Assembly: GCA_023213395.1 (NCBI GenBank)
Contig: CM041465.1
Coordinates: 90,527,741 to 90,591,740 of the forward strand
Direction of reading: 5' to 3'
DNA from: Cycas panzhihuaensis
Taxonomy: Eukaryota; Cycadophyta
DNA length: 64,000 nt
Shown: positions 1 to 11,060 of the stretch, piece by piece
Layout of the letters: each line of letters opens with the position of its first letter
Numbering within the stretch: the first letter of the stretch is position 1
Notes under the pieces: model-generated
Seen by the model: only the letters and a program-made list of their open reading frames with translations
Told to the model about the DNA's origin: nothing
Databases searched by the model: none
Translations under genes and position numbers: made by a program

Positions 1-682
1 ATAGATTAATACACTTGTTGGATTATATGCAATGTGTATATGACTTGGTGATAACTTATTGGATTATATGTAATGTATATGGAATTTTTTATATGTATAA
101 TATACTTTGTATATTATACATACAAAGTTGTATACACATTACATATATTACATTATGTATGTTACTATTATTTGTTATGCTATTCTAGTATATACTTCTA
201 ATGTATGTAAGGTATTTATATTGTTGTTCCACAGTACATTATTATTAGGCAAATATTCCACTACAAACTATGGTGCTTATTGGTGGCGGTCATATATACC
301 TTCACATATGACAAGAAAATATTTTATTAACATTTGTTTAAATATTTTGTTTACATAGTGACCATCAAATAGTTGATAGATGAAATGTTTATCTAGCAAC
401 ATATGAATACTCTATTAACATTTGTTTAAAAATGTTTCCCACTTTCCATTATTGTTTCAATGATATTGACCCAAATAATATGTAGTTGCTTGTTAAAAAA
501 TGTTCTGTTTATATTTAAAACTCTAATGTTAAGATCATAAAACATTTGATTTGCATTATCACTAGAAAATATAATTGAAATAGATAAGACTACAAACACA
601 TGAAGAAACATTAAATATAGTTATATCTATGATTATGATATAATATTGAGTTATAATAATCTTCATGTATTAAGGGTTATGT
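1..682. other. AT-rich stretch without recognised content
   Basis: Very AT-rich sequence with several long runs of TA-type dinucleotides. The short open frames here (107-358 on plus, 426-611 on minus) are low-complexity, rich in Ile, Tyr and Phe, and match no family I know. The right edge is where the RT reading of the neighbouring copia remnant stops, so this may be the older DNA that interrupted or truncated it. Confidence 0.5.
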
Positions 683-1060
683 GCTTCTCATAAAAATTTC
701 CCCCTTTAGATCTCTATTAAGGAATGTGGACTTTACGTCTATCTGATGTAATTCCCAACCAAAAGTTGCTACTAAGGAAATCAACAAACAGACCATTGTC
801 ATTTTGGAGACTAGTGCAAGTGTCTCCTCATAGTTGATTCCTTCTTTCTATGTGAATCCCTGTGTTATAAGTCTAGCCTTAAACTTGTCTACCTCTCCAT
901 CAGAGCGAAACTTTATCGTATAGACCCACTTGTATCCCATAAGATTCTTTGTCAGTAGTAGTGGGACCAAATCCCAAGTGTTATTCTTCAGGAGAGAACT
1001 ATACTCCTCCTCCATTGTAGCTCTCCATCTTGGATCTCCTTTCGCTTCATCAAATAAATC
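683..1060 (-). pseudogene. copia RT, N-terminal part only (M0)
   Basis: The minus-strand reading gives the copia RT entry region: a 'DPRWRATMEEEY' block, then NNTWDLVP, GYKWVYTIKF, KARLITQGF and the DVKSTFLN block that precedes the catalytic part. It stops at about 683, before the YVDD box. This is the region that copies element RNA into DNA in the cytoplasmic particle; here it can have no activity because the catalytic half is absent. A stop follows ITQGFT where Gln or Lys is usual. Confidence 0.75.
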
Positions 1061-1700
1061 AGGATCACTGGAATCATTGGTGTCTACCAGTAGAGTTTGA
1101 CTGGCATGCTAACTTCATGTTCTTTAATCATCAGTTAAGGTTTACATCACCACACTGGAATCTTCCATAGTCTTCCTTGCCCATAAAGGTATTAAAGGAC
1201 ACATTGTTAGAGGTACTTCAACTCACAGTGGCTCCTCACTATTGCTTGTCCTACTCGATCCTGCTTCCCTAGGTGTTTTAGCGACTGGCTCATTGTCCTC
1301 TTCACTTGATCAATCTGGGAATGGGAGAAGGGTGGGGGGGTGGAGGGGGGGCGGTAAAATGGCCCCTCTGATGATCTATCATCATGATAAATTGATGTCT
1401 CATCAAATTTGACATCCCGACTAACCATAATCTTTTAACCCTATGGATCCCATAGTCTATAGGCTTTGTTCTCTGTGCAATACCCCATGAATATGCACTT
1501 TAGACTTTTCTAATCCAACTTCTTTTGGGTATCATCTAGGATGTGGGTGTATGTGATACACCCAAATGTTCTTAAATGGCTAATGATAGGTTTGTAATCA
1601 GTTCATTTCTCTTCGGGGGTCATGCTGTGAATTGCTTAAGTAGGTACTCGGTTCAAAATATAAATAACAGTTGCCACAGCTTTTGCCCAAAACTTCTGTG
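1061..1700 (-). pseudogene. post-integrase linker (M0), decayed
   Basis: This stretch lies between the integrase core and RT on the minus strand. One 73-residue open frame (1207-1428) holds a Pro-rich patch, which fits the variable, poorly conserved linker that follows copia integrase. The right part (about 1440-1560) reads like the conserved block after integrase, in which the C-terminal region recalls 'KCIFMGY'. No catalytic motif is expected or seen. The assignment rests on position more than on sequence. Confidence 0.5.
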
Positions 1701-2130
1701 GTAGGTTTTGAGCATGCACCATATACCTTGCCATCTACATCATGGTATGATTCTTTCTTTTAGTAACTCCATTCTTTTGTGGGGTATATGGGACTGTAAA
1801 TTCATGCTTTATACCATGATCATGGTAGACCTGATTAAACGTATTGTTGTTATACTCCTTACCATTATCACTTCTTAATGACTTTATTTTCTTATCACAT
1901 TTATTTTCAACCATCACATTCCATTCACGAAAGTAATCAAACACAACTGACTTGTTCTTGAGAAAGTAAACCCATGCCTTCCTAGTGTAGTCATCCACAA
2001 ATACAAGGGCATAATGGGCTCTAGATATCAAAGGGTTAGGAAGAGGGCCTATTAGATATGAATGTACAAGCTCCAGCTTCTCCTTGGCTCTCTAGGAATT
2101 ATCCCAAGCAAAAGGATAGCGGTGGTGCTT
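1701..2130 (-). pseudogene. copia integrase core (M0)
   Basis: The 98-residue open frame at 1735-2031 shows the rve integrase core. It contains 'VFVDDYTRKAWVYFL' with the first catalytic Asp, then 'LRSDNGKEY' with the second Asp, and 'VPYTPQKNGV', the block leading to the catalytic Glu. In the terminal part KRKN is retained, but the usual Glu just before it reads Thr (GVTKRKN for GVAERKN), so the third acidic residue appears lost. Integrase would join element cDNA to chromosomal DNA. Reading continues to both sides in other frames. This is the best-preserved domain of M0. Confidence 0.88.
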
Positions 2131-2539
2131 GTTATACATACACCCTTCGCACACACCATCTGAGTAGGTAACTAATGGCAATCCTTCCACCATCTTCAAC
2201 CTCTTCAATTATGCAATACTCCTATAATTAATGTGACCAAGGTGATTGTGCCACAACTTGCTTATATCATCTGCACTGACAATAAGGGCGTAAGACTTCT
2301 TTTAAGATTGAAAATTTCAAGTACCCAGAAGTTGTCACTGACTTTCCCAGTAGCTATGACAGCAAAGTTCTATTTTGGATCCTTAATCAAGCATCTGTCA
2401 TCATAGAGCTCTACCTTCATACCTTGTTTGCAGATCTCTAAAGATGAAAGAAGGTTCAACTGCATCTTTGGTATATAATACACCCCAATAAATTTACCTC
2501 TTGCAATGGAAACTTATTGATACCTTCTACCGCCAAGAT

Positions 2540-2880
2540 GCAAGCATCACCAAGGACAATCTGAGCACCACTCTGATTTGAAGTCATCATATCAAAGTTT
2601 CGGATCTAGTAAGAAATATACTTCTATGCTCCAGATTCAGGCACCCAATAATCTCTCTGATTAGATTTGACTGATAAGGCTTTTGCTCAGATGTAGTGAG
2701 TAGTAATGTTCTTCTGTTTATCATCCTGGTTGACTTTACACTTGTCACAATGCTTGAACCAATAGTTCTTCTCGTGGTGGCCTTCCTTCTTGTAGTGATT
2801 TCATTTCTCGTTAAACTTTTTTTTGTCTTGAGAACTTTCTCCTGACCACAGTGTGATCTTCTCATCCTTAAGGGCCTCCT
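2540..2880 (-). pseudogene. gag zinc knuckle and aspartic protease (M0)
   Basis: Downstream of gag the minus strand reads a lysine-rich region with 'HYKKEGHHEKN', a decayed CCHC knuckle (some Cys lost), then 'YWVPESGA' followed by a stop and 'KYIS'. The second block corresponds to copia protease W-I/L-D-S-G-A-x-x-H-I/M, with the catalytic Asp changed to Glu and His to Tyr. The open 92-residue frame at 2587-2865 is a different frame and looks like a shadow. Confidence 0.65.
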
Positions 2881-2905
2881 TCCTCTGAGTTTTCATGGCT
2901 AAGGC

Positions 2906-3511
2906 CTAACTTGAACCTGAACCTCCAAGTATACCATGATATTTGAGCTTGGCATCCTCTGCTAGAATTAGGTTTTTAAGCCCATCAAATGTCTCTGCTT
3001 CCATCACTTCATCTCTACCATAAATGGTATGGAATGTGGTGAAGGCAGCCAATAATTTCAACATGATTATTGCGAATAATAACGCATCATTGATCGACTT
3101 TAGCTTTAGTTCCTCTAGCTTATTCTTCAAGTCGGTAATCTTGTTAAGGTAAGAGCTAATGTTGTTCTCATCCTCTACACATGAGTTGAGTAATTCCAAT
3201 ATCAGTGCCAAATGTCTATTCATTAGCTTCTTTTCAAATGTATCATACAGTTTTCTCCATATCTCCGTCGGTTCATCAAGATTGTGAACCAACACTCTTT
3301 GGTCCAGTGCTAGTGATAGTTTCAATAGTCCCACAACCATAAATTATTTTTCTTTGAGATGAATACACTCCTTATGGTCTAATGGAATTGCGTCCACTTT
3401 CACCTTGGTGATTCCCCAAAGTTAATTCACCATCAGAATTGGTTCCATATTGGCCTTCCACTCACTAAAATTGTTACCATTGAAGATAACTTTGGGCATA
3501 ATGCACTCCAT
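2906..3511 (-). pseudogene. copia gag, UBN2 type (M0)
   Basis: The start is placed near 3511, where the minus strand reads M-E-C-I-M-P-K-V-I-F-N-G-N-N-F-S-E-W-K, the usual copia gag opening with the 'F-x-G-x-N-F/Y-x-x-W' motif. After stops at about 3350-3410 the frame reopens as 144 residues (2906-3340) with 'EIWRKLYDTFEKK', 'LNKITDLKNKLEELKL' and 'AEDAKLKYHGI'. Gag would form the cytoplasmic particle that packages element RNA. It matches the order and length expected for a copia gag N-terminal half. Confidence 0.82.
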
Positions 3512-5026
3512 CTTTGAGAAACGAGCTTCAATATAGGTTAAATGCCACTAAAAATGAATGTTTACAAGATAAAATGCACCCATGTGTCCTCCTTTGCCTC
3601 AGGAGCATGCTTTCAAAGGCACCCAACACAGATTATACCCACGTTAAGTGACCCACTAACTGTTTATACATCCTTAACTGTCAACAAATGACCTTAAATA
3701 GCCATTAAATGTCACAACTGACACTAACAATAGCTAAAAACATGTGCTCTAGAATAAAGGACAACTCCACATGGCTAAAGTGCATGGTCTCTAAATAAAA
3801 AACACATAAAATCTCCTTGATCTGCTCTCAAAACAGATGAAAAACACTTCAGATAACTTCACAATAAGTAGAATACCATATAACAAAGATGTACAAGGGT
3901 CTTTTTATATTTTTACTTTGAGGGGAATATGCCAAAAGGTATATTCTAAAAAAGTATAACTTTTCAAAAATTTCACTCCTTATAACTAAATGCACGTGCT
4001 TCAAATCTCAACAAAATTATATGAAAAATATTACTAAGTCTAAACCTTAGTATAAAACACAAAATGATACATTAAAAAGTCAAACAGTATGAATTAAGGA
4101 TTCATGGTTGCCGCTTTAGTTTTTCAACTTACACACTCATACACGGATAGGCATACTTTAAAAAAGAGTGAAGACCTTCCAAACAATTGATAACGCAAGT
4201 ATTATATAGCCCAACTAATAGAATTAGTGCCTAGCCAACATATATTTACTCCCATCCAGCCTTAAAGGAGATAAAGTGCCATAGAAAATAATCCAGATGG
4301 CTCTAACATGTGCCTAGCCATATTAGTAAGTATACAACTAGCCTTAGTACAATTGTACTATACCCAAATCAAGTACACAAGTCTCCAAAATAGTACACAA
4401 GCAACCCCAACTATCTCTTAACATACAGATGTGGTCTCTCAAGTGTGCATATGGTTGAGATATGGTTCCTTTCTCACATATAATGGTACTACAACTCAAA
4501 GTTCAGTCACAACTATTTGTGGTGCTAATAAATGCAGTCTAATTTTAGTATAGAGGGCAAAAAATAGTCCAAACAAGACTTCAATCTCTCCCTTATACAG
4601 ATAAGGTGCTTTTAGTGGCCACAAAAGCTAATTTTCTTTGAATTTTATAGTGTTTGTGATGTGTAAAGAACCAAATTACGTGTATATATAGATGGATATC
4701 CTTATAGTTATTGAATTGCCATCAATATGTGATCTGCAAGTATTAATCTTTACAACAGACTTTCAATTGGCTTTGGATGGCCCCCAACGAGCTAACTCTA
4801 ACTACAAGCATGGACTTCACACCTGAATATTGACTCTAATAACCCTTATATTCTGTTGAATAGTGATCTTTACTGCTTCAACTACCATTGATACATTGTG
4901 TCTGCTTCTACATTTTTTTGGGGTTGATGGACCCTCAATACTCATTTTGGATTAGACGACATTACCTGGTAACCAACAATCACACTGCTCCACTTCAATG
5001 TTAGGCCTCAACTGTGTAGGACCTTA
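3512..5026 (-). other. M0 5' leader, non-coding
   Basis: About 1.5 kb between the primer-binding site and gag. I see no coding signal on either strand. The length is unusual for a simple copia leader, so it may hide a small insertion, but I could not mark borders for one. Confidence 0.45.
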
Positions 5027-5420
5027 TGACTCTGATACCATATTTAGTAACATGAAATTATATATGAATGTTTCTAACTGCAGAACCTTTTACCATACAT
5101 AGCAAGTAAATAAATATACACACAGAAAATAAATGCACAGTATACAAGATTTATATGGGAAAATCCTTTTGGGAAAAAACCCACCACAAAAGGATCCTTT
5201 GATGGATTACTTGATTATTGCACAATAGATTAATATAATGATATTCGATATTGAATATATAAGGCCTCAAGGCATTTATACTCTCCAAGAGGTGTCACTA
5301 GATTAGGGTTGTGACCCTCTGAATAAGCCACACCTTTTGGCTTCACACCCTTTCACTTAATTAAACCATATTAACATTAACTAAGTGGCTTAATAATTAA
5401 CTACCATATTAGCAGGGAGC
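5027..5420 (-). repeat. M0 5' LTR end plus primer-binding site
   Basis: Minus strand 5039 to 5027 reads TGGTATCAGAGTC, the complement of the 3' end of initiator-Met tRNA and the standard copia primer-binding site. The LTR should lie directly to its right. It contains a Lys-tract-like segment near 5155-5200 (TTTTGGGAAAAAAC) common in copia LTRs. The outer LTR border is only a guess because no second copy is in the window. Confidence 0.6.
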
Positions 5421-6040
5421 ATTAGCCTAATGAAGTCAAGGAACCTTGTAAAACCCTTGAAAAATAGTGAAAAAATATGGATGATAGGACATTTATCAAA
5501 TAAATTTAAAAAATAATTAAATCATCCTATTGTGATGTTGAATACAATCAATTTAACTGCAAATATTGAAGAAATACTAATCAAATGATTCTTAAGTATT
5601 AAAATATCAAATATTTCTCAAGAACTATATAATAAATAATGTCAAAAAATAAATGAAATATTCAATAAATGTTACTTTCGAATCTTACTTTCACCAAAGT
5701 TTACCTCTAATAGATCTTTGAATCCTTTATGCAAAGCACCAAAATATTTCCCAAAAAATAGCAATGAATAAGTGTGTCTTTTACACAATAGATCTCCTTA
5801 AATCAGTACCAATGGAAGTCCAAATAACAAAAAATATTTATACATATAAAATATGAAAAATAAACTATTATAAAATATATTAAAGATCACAAATTTGAAT
5901 CATAATATCTCTTTTCAAAGATGATAAAATCTCAAACCATTTTCCTTGTTAAGTATATTAGCCTATCAGGAGTCCAACAAGTAGTCTTATGTTGCACTTT
6001 CATTGAGAGAATAAAGAGCTAAAAGTTATGCACCAAGATT
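5421..6040. other. AT-rich stretch without recognised content
   Basis: No open frame of note and no LTR end motif. It lies just internal to the primer-binding site at 6041-6053, so it could be the leader of the element whose 5' LTR is at 6055-6550, but nothing coding supports that. Confidence 0.4.
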
Positions 6041-6550
6041 TACTCCGATACCATGTTAGAAATTAGATGTTTAATATTTTCTACTTCAATGTTAGAATTA
6101 GAGAATATAAGAGAGAAATCCAAATAGGTGATTATATATCACTCAAGCCATATTGAAGATCAATATTCAAAACATCATTTCCTTAAGCCATTATAAAGAG
6201 TACAATATAATTCTAATATTTGGTGGTGTTGATGAATACTAAGGTTATGCACCCCATAAGATTTATGCTTTTGAGGAAGGAGGGAAACCTCCTCAACCTC
6301 TAAAATTTAAATAAATATAAAATAATAATTTGACATTAAAATAATCATAAAACATAAGAAAGTTAACTCACCTTAACTTATTATGAGAAAGTGTGCACTC
6401 ACATGCTCTAAATGTGGGGGCGTTAGGTGAGGGGTATTAACCCTAAAAATTTATTTAATCATTAATAAGTTATCAAAATCTTTTGATAACATGGTCAACG
6501 CCCTCTCTAATGGGGGCCATACTACTAATATGTCCTTTGAATCCTTGACA
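6041..6550 (-). repeat. copia-type 5' LTR with primer-binding site
   Basis: On the plus strand 'ACTCCGATACCA' (6042-6053) is directly followed by TGTTAGAAATTAG. On the minus strand this is an LTR ending in CTAACA followed by TGGTATCGGAGT, a one-base variant of the iMet primer-binding site. The other LTR end is proposed at 6550, where the plus strand reads CCTTGACA; its complement TGTCAAGG pairs in kind with TGTTAG. The length would be about 496 bp. No coding part of this element remains in the window. Confidence 0.55.
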
Positions 6551-6593
6551 TGATATATGCTTCAGTAAGAATAGAGGCATAAGAGATACAAAA

Positions 6594-7237
6594 TGTAGAG
6601 AATACAAGGTCCCAACCCTTTAACTGCCACCAAGATCTATTACATTCTTGCAACTAGTTACAGAAATCAAAACTTAAAATTACATGCAAGTTCTAAAAAC
6701 AGAGATTATACAATAACATAAAAATGAAAGCCAAACATCATATATGCACTTGATATAACGTGGTAAAACCCTAACAGTGTGCTAGGAAAACATCCACACA
6801 GGAAAGGTATCGATCTTTATTGCTATAGAATGGAGAAATAGTACATCTCAGTTATAGAGTGCTCTCAAGAACAACAACCAACCGCCTCCCTCTTCGTAGT
6901 ATATTACATTACACAACATAATAAGAACAAGCCCTAAAATGGGCTATATGAGAGGGACATCCAAGGTATGAATCTCAACCGTAGAATCTAAGGTATTTGT
7001 ATCAAACGACCTTGATTCTCTTTACATTTTAATATGCTTTACATGGTTAATTTTTTGGGTCGGGGGCTATCACCCTTGAACCCTCTCTTAGCGGGGGGCA
7101 TTCCACTCCCCCCACACCCCTAAGCCAAGGGGGGATCTCACCCCCCTTGGAACCCCATGAGAAAGATTAGGGGGGAAACTGCACTGAAAACATGCCAAAA
7201 ATTTAGCCCTAAAATATTATTGTCACAATATCCAACA
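6594..7237 (-). repeat. solo copia LTR, minus orientation
   Basis: This 644-bp block is an inverted copy of the LTR at 30284-30925. Shared landmarks, read on the minus strand, are TGTTGGATATTGTGACAA at the start, three G-run/C-run hairpins, the GATCGATACCTTTCCTGTG block (complement near 6810), and an end near GTATTCTCTACA. It ends in TG...CA and has near-matching 5-bp flanks (CAAAA left, CAAAG right), consistent with a decayed target duplication. No gag-pol follows in its own orientation, so it is a solo LTR left by LTR-LTR recombination. It sits at the 5' edge of copia C. Confidence 0.85.
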
Positions 7238-7239
7238 CA

Positions 7240-7900
7240 AAGAAGAAATAGAGATAAAGGAAGCTTTCCTCACCAGACTAAGTCTAGGAAGTTGAGGATG
7301 AGCTCAGTTCCCTTCCAAAGGATGAAGCAAATTTTCCAAGACATCATCAATAAGAGGAAGAAGTTGGTTCAATGGTTGAAATAAAGGCAATTAACAAGAA
7401 GGAAGAGGAAGAATAAGGTTAGTTCTTCTAAGAGACTCTAAAGATTACTTTAATTATAGAAGACCTAGACATTTTTCTAATGATTATAAAGCCTTTAATG
7501 CTCTAAGTTGTTATCATTATGGGTAATTAGAAAATTTCCACTACTAATATCCTCAAAGATGTTTTGAAATCTAGATAGGAAAAATAATTATAGGAAATTA
7601 TAATATTGAGTACTATATCAAAGAAGATGAGGAAGAAATTTTATTTGTTATTGCACTAGCTACTAGTTTAAGTTCAAAAGATAATTGGTATATCAACTTA
7701 GGAGTGTCAAACCACATGACTATATAAAAAGAGTTGTTTAAATCTCTAAGACCATATTTATTTAATAAGTCTATTAAATAGGGCAATAGCTTTTCTCTTC
7801 ACATTTAGGGAATAGGAATGATAGTTATTAAAATTGATAATAAAATAAAAAACATTAGAGATATACTCTTTATACTTTATATGAAGAAAAATTTATTGTT
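7240..7900 (+). pseudogene. copia gag C-terminus and protease (C)
   Basis: A Lys/Arg-rich open stretch (7157-7384, its first part inside the solo LTR) is followed by 'CYHYG' + stop + 'LENFHYYYPQ', a decayed CCHC knuckle at about 7508-7555. Next comes 'WYINLGVSNHMT' at about 7688-7722, the copia protease active-site region in which the D-S-G-A-S-x-H-M signature has lost the catalytic Asp (now Asn). 'DILFILYMKKNLLFVS' near 7860 matches the protease C-terminal 'VLYVPGLKKNLLSV'. Confidence 0.72.
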
Positions 7901-7910
7901 TGTGTCCTAG

Positions 7911-9000
7911 TTGAAAAAAAGAAAGCTTAGAGTTATATTTGATGAAGATGGTCATTGTCTCATTTATGGCATGAAAAGAGAAGGACTTGTAATTATAGAG
8001 GGAAGAGAAAGTAACAATCTATATAAGTTAATTTCTACTACTATTATGCCAAACCTAAATGTAAAGTCTTTTGTTAGTTATAGCATTACTAATAATGAAA
8101 TCTAGTATTCTAAGTATGGATGTATCTCAAATAAATGGTTAGAAATGTTAAATAATTATAATATTATTATTAGACACCTACACATAAAATTTAATCCTTT
8201 GTGTGTAAAGGCTACATGTTGGGTAAATAACACAGAGCTTCTTTTCAGGAGGGTGCATGGTATGCACAAAGGAAATTGAAGCTAATTCATATAGATCTCT
8301 ATAGACCCATTACTCTTAGTTCAATTAATATAACCTGATATTTTCTCACTTTTATTGATGACCTTTCCAAGAAAACATGGGTATATTTTCTTTTTAGCAA
8401 GTCAAATGCTCTTGATTATTTTAAATGATTCAAAGCTCAAGTGGAACTTGAGAGTTATTGTAAAATTAAATATCTTTAGTCTAATGGAGAAGGGCAATAT
8501 GTATTAAAAGAATTTCTTCATTTTTGTAGACTACATGGGATTAATTGATAAGTCATAATGCCTAATACACCACAGTTGAATGGTGTTATAAAGTATATGA
8601 ACAAGACCATAATAGAAATGGATAAAAGTCTAATATAAGATAGAGTTGAGATAAAAACATATTGGGTAGAAGTAGTTAATATAACAATGTATTTAATTAA
8701 TAGGATTCTTACTTAAGCACTAAGCTAAGTAACACCTAAAGAGGATTGTATGAGGAGAAAACAAGATGTAAGCAACCTTAAAGTCTTTGGTTGTAAATCT
8801 TATGTTCACATCCCTAATAAGAAATGAACTAAACTAGATAATAAAAGTATAGAATGTATAATGATAGGTTATAGTAATAAATCCAGGGACTACAGGCATG
8901 CAAACCCTAAAATAATCAAAGTCTATGTCAATAGAGATGTTATTTTTTATAAACCAATGTTGGAGAAAATTAGACAGTCTATCGATAAGTAGAGGAATCT
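7911..9000 (+). pseudogene. copia integrase (C)
   Basis: Two frames are used. First comes a pre-integrase part (7911-8105, 64 residues open). Then the core reads 'FLTFIDDLSKKTWVYFLF' at about 8339-8395 and 'MPNTPQLNGVIKYMNKT' at about 8560-8610. The D-N-G of the second motif reads 'L*SNGEGQY', so the second catalytic Asp is lost. The post-core block 'NLKVFGCKSYVHIPNKK' and 'SIECIMIGYSNKSRDYR' at about 8770-8895 follows normally. Function in life: insertion of cDNA into the host chromosome. It is dead now. Confidence 0.8.
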
Positions 9001-9309
9001 ACAAAGTCATTTGCTCCTATTCCTGTTCCCACTGAAGAAGTATCTAAAGTCATGCCAAAAGATGCAAGTCAGTCCAAAAATAAATACTTTAAGGAAAATT
9101 CTCCAAATACTAGTCAAACAAGTTTGGTTATGGAATAAAGCACCTGAAAAGAAGAGCAAACCAAAAGAACACCTCTAAAGATAGTACCTAAATGGTACCT
9201 TACAACTATTGAGGAAACAAAATGTAACATGTTTGAATAAAGAATGAGGTCTTAGAAGCATCAAATGTTGTCTTATTCAATCAAACCTCAAACTTATAAG
9301 GAAGCCAGT

Positions 9310-10250
9310 CAATGTTCTAAATGGAGGATAACAATGGATGTTGAAATGACTATAATTGCAAGGAATAAAACCTATGAGTTAATTGAAGCTCTATAAGATA
9401 AACCCATTGTTGATTATAAATGGGTGTACATGGTCAAAGAAAAATCTAATGGTATAATTGAGAAATATAAAGTAAGATTAGTATCTAAAGGGTATACTCA
9501 AACTATTGGCATAGATTATGATGAGACCTTCTCATTAGTTATAAAACTAAATACTGTAAGAATAGTCATTACTCTAATAGCTTGAAAAAGCTAGATAATT
9601 ATTCAACTTGATGTTAAAATTGCTTTCCTAAATGGATATCTAAAGGAAGAAGTGTATATATAACAACTAACTAAATATACAAAGGGCGAATAAGAAAATC
9701 TTATTTACAAGTTGTGCAAAGCCTTTATGGTCTAAAATAAGCCCCAAGAGCCTAGCACATCATACTAGATCAATACCTGATTCAAAATAATTTTAGTAGG
9801 TATGATTCTAATCCTAACTTATATATAAAGTTTAACAAAGGTTTGTTCACCATCATTGTTATCTATATAGATGACATGATTCTTATACGAAGTGATAATA
9901 AGTCTATTTCAACAATAAAGTCTCAATTAAGAAAAGAATTTGAGATGATTGACTTAGGTCTCCTTCACTATTATCCTGGAATTGAGGTAAGTCAGCAAAA
10001 AAACTCAATTTTTATATCATAGATAAAATATATTCAGAGTTTATTAAAGAAGTTCAAAATAAAAAACTACAATAGTTGTACTACTCTAATGGAAATTGGT
10101 TGTGTCTTATATTGTGACAAAGATGGACAACTAGTAAATGCAACTCTTTATAGGCAGTTAGTAGGCAATTTCATCTATCTTACTACCACTAAGCCTAATA
10201 TTTCATAATCAGTGGGAGTGATCTCTAAACACATGCAATAACCTAAGGTA
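9310..10250 (+). pseudogene. copia reverse transcriptase (C)
   Basis: Clear RT blocks: 'CSKWRITMDVEM', 'YKWVYMVKEKSNG', 'VRLVSKGYTQTIGIDYDETFS', 'QLDVKIAFLNGYLKEEVYI' + stop. After a frameshift come 'VIYIDDMILI' (YVDD box as YIDD, catalytic Asp pair kept) at about 9860-9890, 'EFEMIDLGLLHYYPGIEV' and 'LYRQLVGNFIYLTTTKP'. There are several stops and at least two frame changes. The length fits an almost complete RT. Confidence 0.88.
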
Positions 10251-10259
10251 TCACACTAG

Positions 10260-10821
10260 AATATAGCAAAAAGAATACTTAGATACATCAAAGGAACTTT
10301 AACTTCAAGGTTAAAGTATGCTAAAATAACAAATATGTAATTAATCAATTACAATATTTCTGATTAGGCTATTAACAAAGAAGATAGAAAATCTATAATT
10401 GGATATTGTTTCTCTCTTATCTCAACTGTCACTTTATGGAGTAGTAAGAAATAATCAATTGTTTTTCTATCTTCTTCTGAAGTAGAATACAAGTTAGTAG
10501 TTAGCATAGCTTATGAAGTTATATGAATCAAACAACTTCTAAAGAATCTAAATCAAGAATATAATTCTCCCACTATCCTTTTTTATGACCATGAAATTAT
10601 AATCAAGATGATAAAAAACCATGTCTTTCATACTAAGATAAAACATATTAAAGTTCATCATTATTTTATAAGAGAAAAAGTCTAGAACAAGGAGTCGAGT
10701 CTACTTCATTGTCCTTCTAGAGAATAAGTTGCAAATATTTTTATGAAACCACTTACTAAAGATAAGTTTCAATACTTTAGAGATATATTTAGAAAAAAAT
10801 AGATAAAACAATAAGAGAGGG
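10260..10821 (+). pseudogene. copia RNase H and 3' end of pol (C)
   Basis: After RT the plus strand reads 'AKRILRYIKGTL', 'DRKSIIGYCFSL', 'TLWSSKK' + stop, 'SSSEVEYKLVV' and 'KHIKVHHYFIREKV', ending in 'VANIFMKPLTKDKF'. These are the standard RNase H landmarks of copia pol, including the S-S-x-E-A-E-Y box with its acidic residue kept. The first catalytic Asp region ('D+D') reads 'ISD*AINKE' and is damaged. A purine run and the 3' LTR follow directly. Confidence 0.85.
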
Positions 10822-11060
10822 TGTTAAAATAATGTTTTATCTATAGTATTTCTTAATGTATTATGGGTTAAATGTTAACCCCTCTCTAATGAGACACAAA
10901 CAATTGGCTTATATATATTTGCCTCATTTAATGACATATGCAAAACATATTGTATTTAATAAGAGTCTCTCTCTCACATAAGCAATTGAATACATTCATT
11001 CATAGAGTTTATTCTTAAATACTTTTCAATATCTCCCTTGAATATTTGGGTTATTAGAAT
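10822..11060 (+). repeat. 3' LTR of copia C (right border uncertain)
   Basis: It begins TGTTAAAATAATG directly after the purine tract. A TATA-like TTATATATATTT lies near 10900. The end is not fixed; ACTTTTCA at about 11028 is a candidate CA terminus. Confidence 0.55.

Larger units (their letters stand above)
683..5420 (-). mobile_element. Ty1/copia remnant M0, 3' end missing
   Basis: Read on the minus strand this is LTR (right), primer-binding site at 5027-5039, a leader of about 1.5 kb, then gag, zinc knuckle, protease, integrase and the start of RT. The reading is lost at about 683, so the rest of RT, RNase H and the 3' LTR are missing. The order protease-integrase-RT is what separates Ty1/copia from Ty3/gypsy. 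Every domain is broken by stops and frameshifts, so the element is dead. Its gag resembles that of M4 further right (both have a Leu-Ile/Ala-Glu-Asp/Glu-Ala-Lys-Leu-Lys motif). Confidence 0.85.
7238..11060 (+). mobile_element. Ty1/copia remnant C, 5' truncated
   Basis: Plus-strand order: gag C-terminal piece, zinc knuckle, protease, integrase, RT, RNase H, polypurine tract (GAGAGGG, about 10814-10821) and a 3' LTR starting TGTTAAAATAATG at 10822. The frame shifts repeatedly and carries many stops. The 5' LTR and most of gag are not found; the solo LTR at 6594-7237 marks the left border. The 3' LTR end is uncertain (about 11028-11060). Confidence 0.85.

Noticed and set aside
107-358. 83-residue plus frame near the window start
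   Set aside because: Low-complexity translation of AT-rich DNA, no motif.
5027-5039. Possible tRNA genes at the TGGTATCAGAG sites (5027, 6042, 54152, 55037, 61001)
   Set aside because: These are 12-18 bp primer-binding sites next to LTR ends; no cloverleaf can be formed around them.
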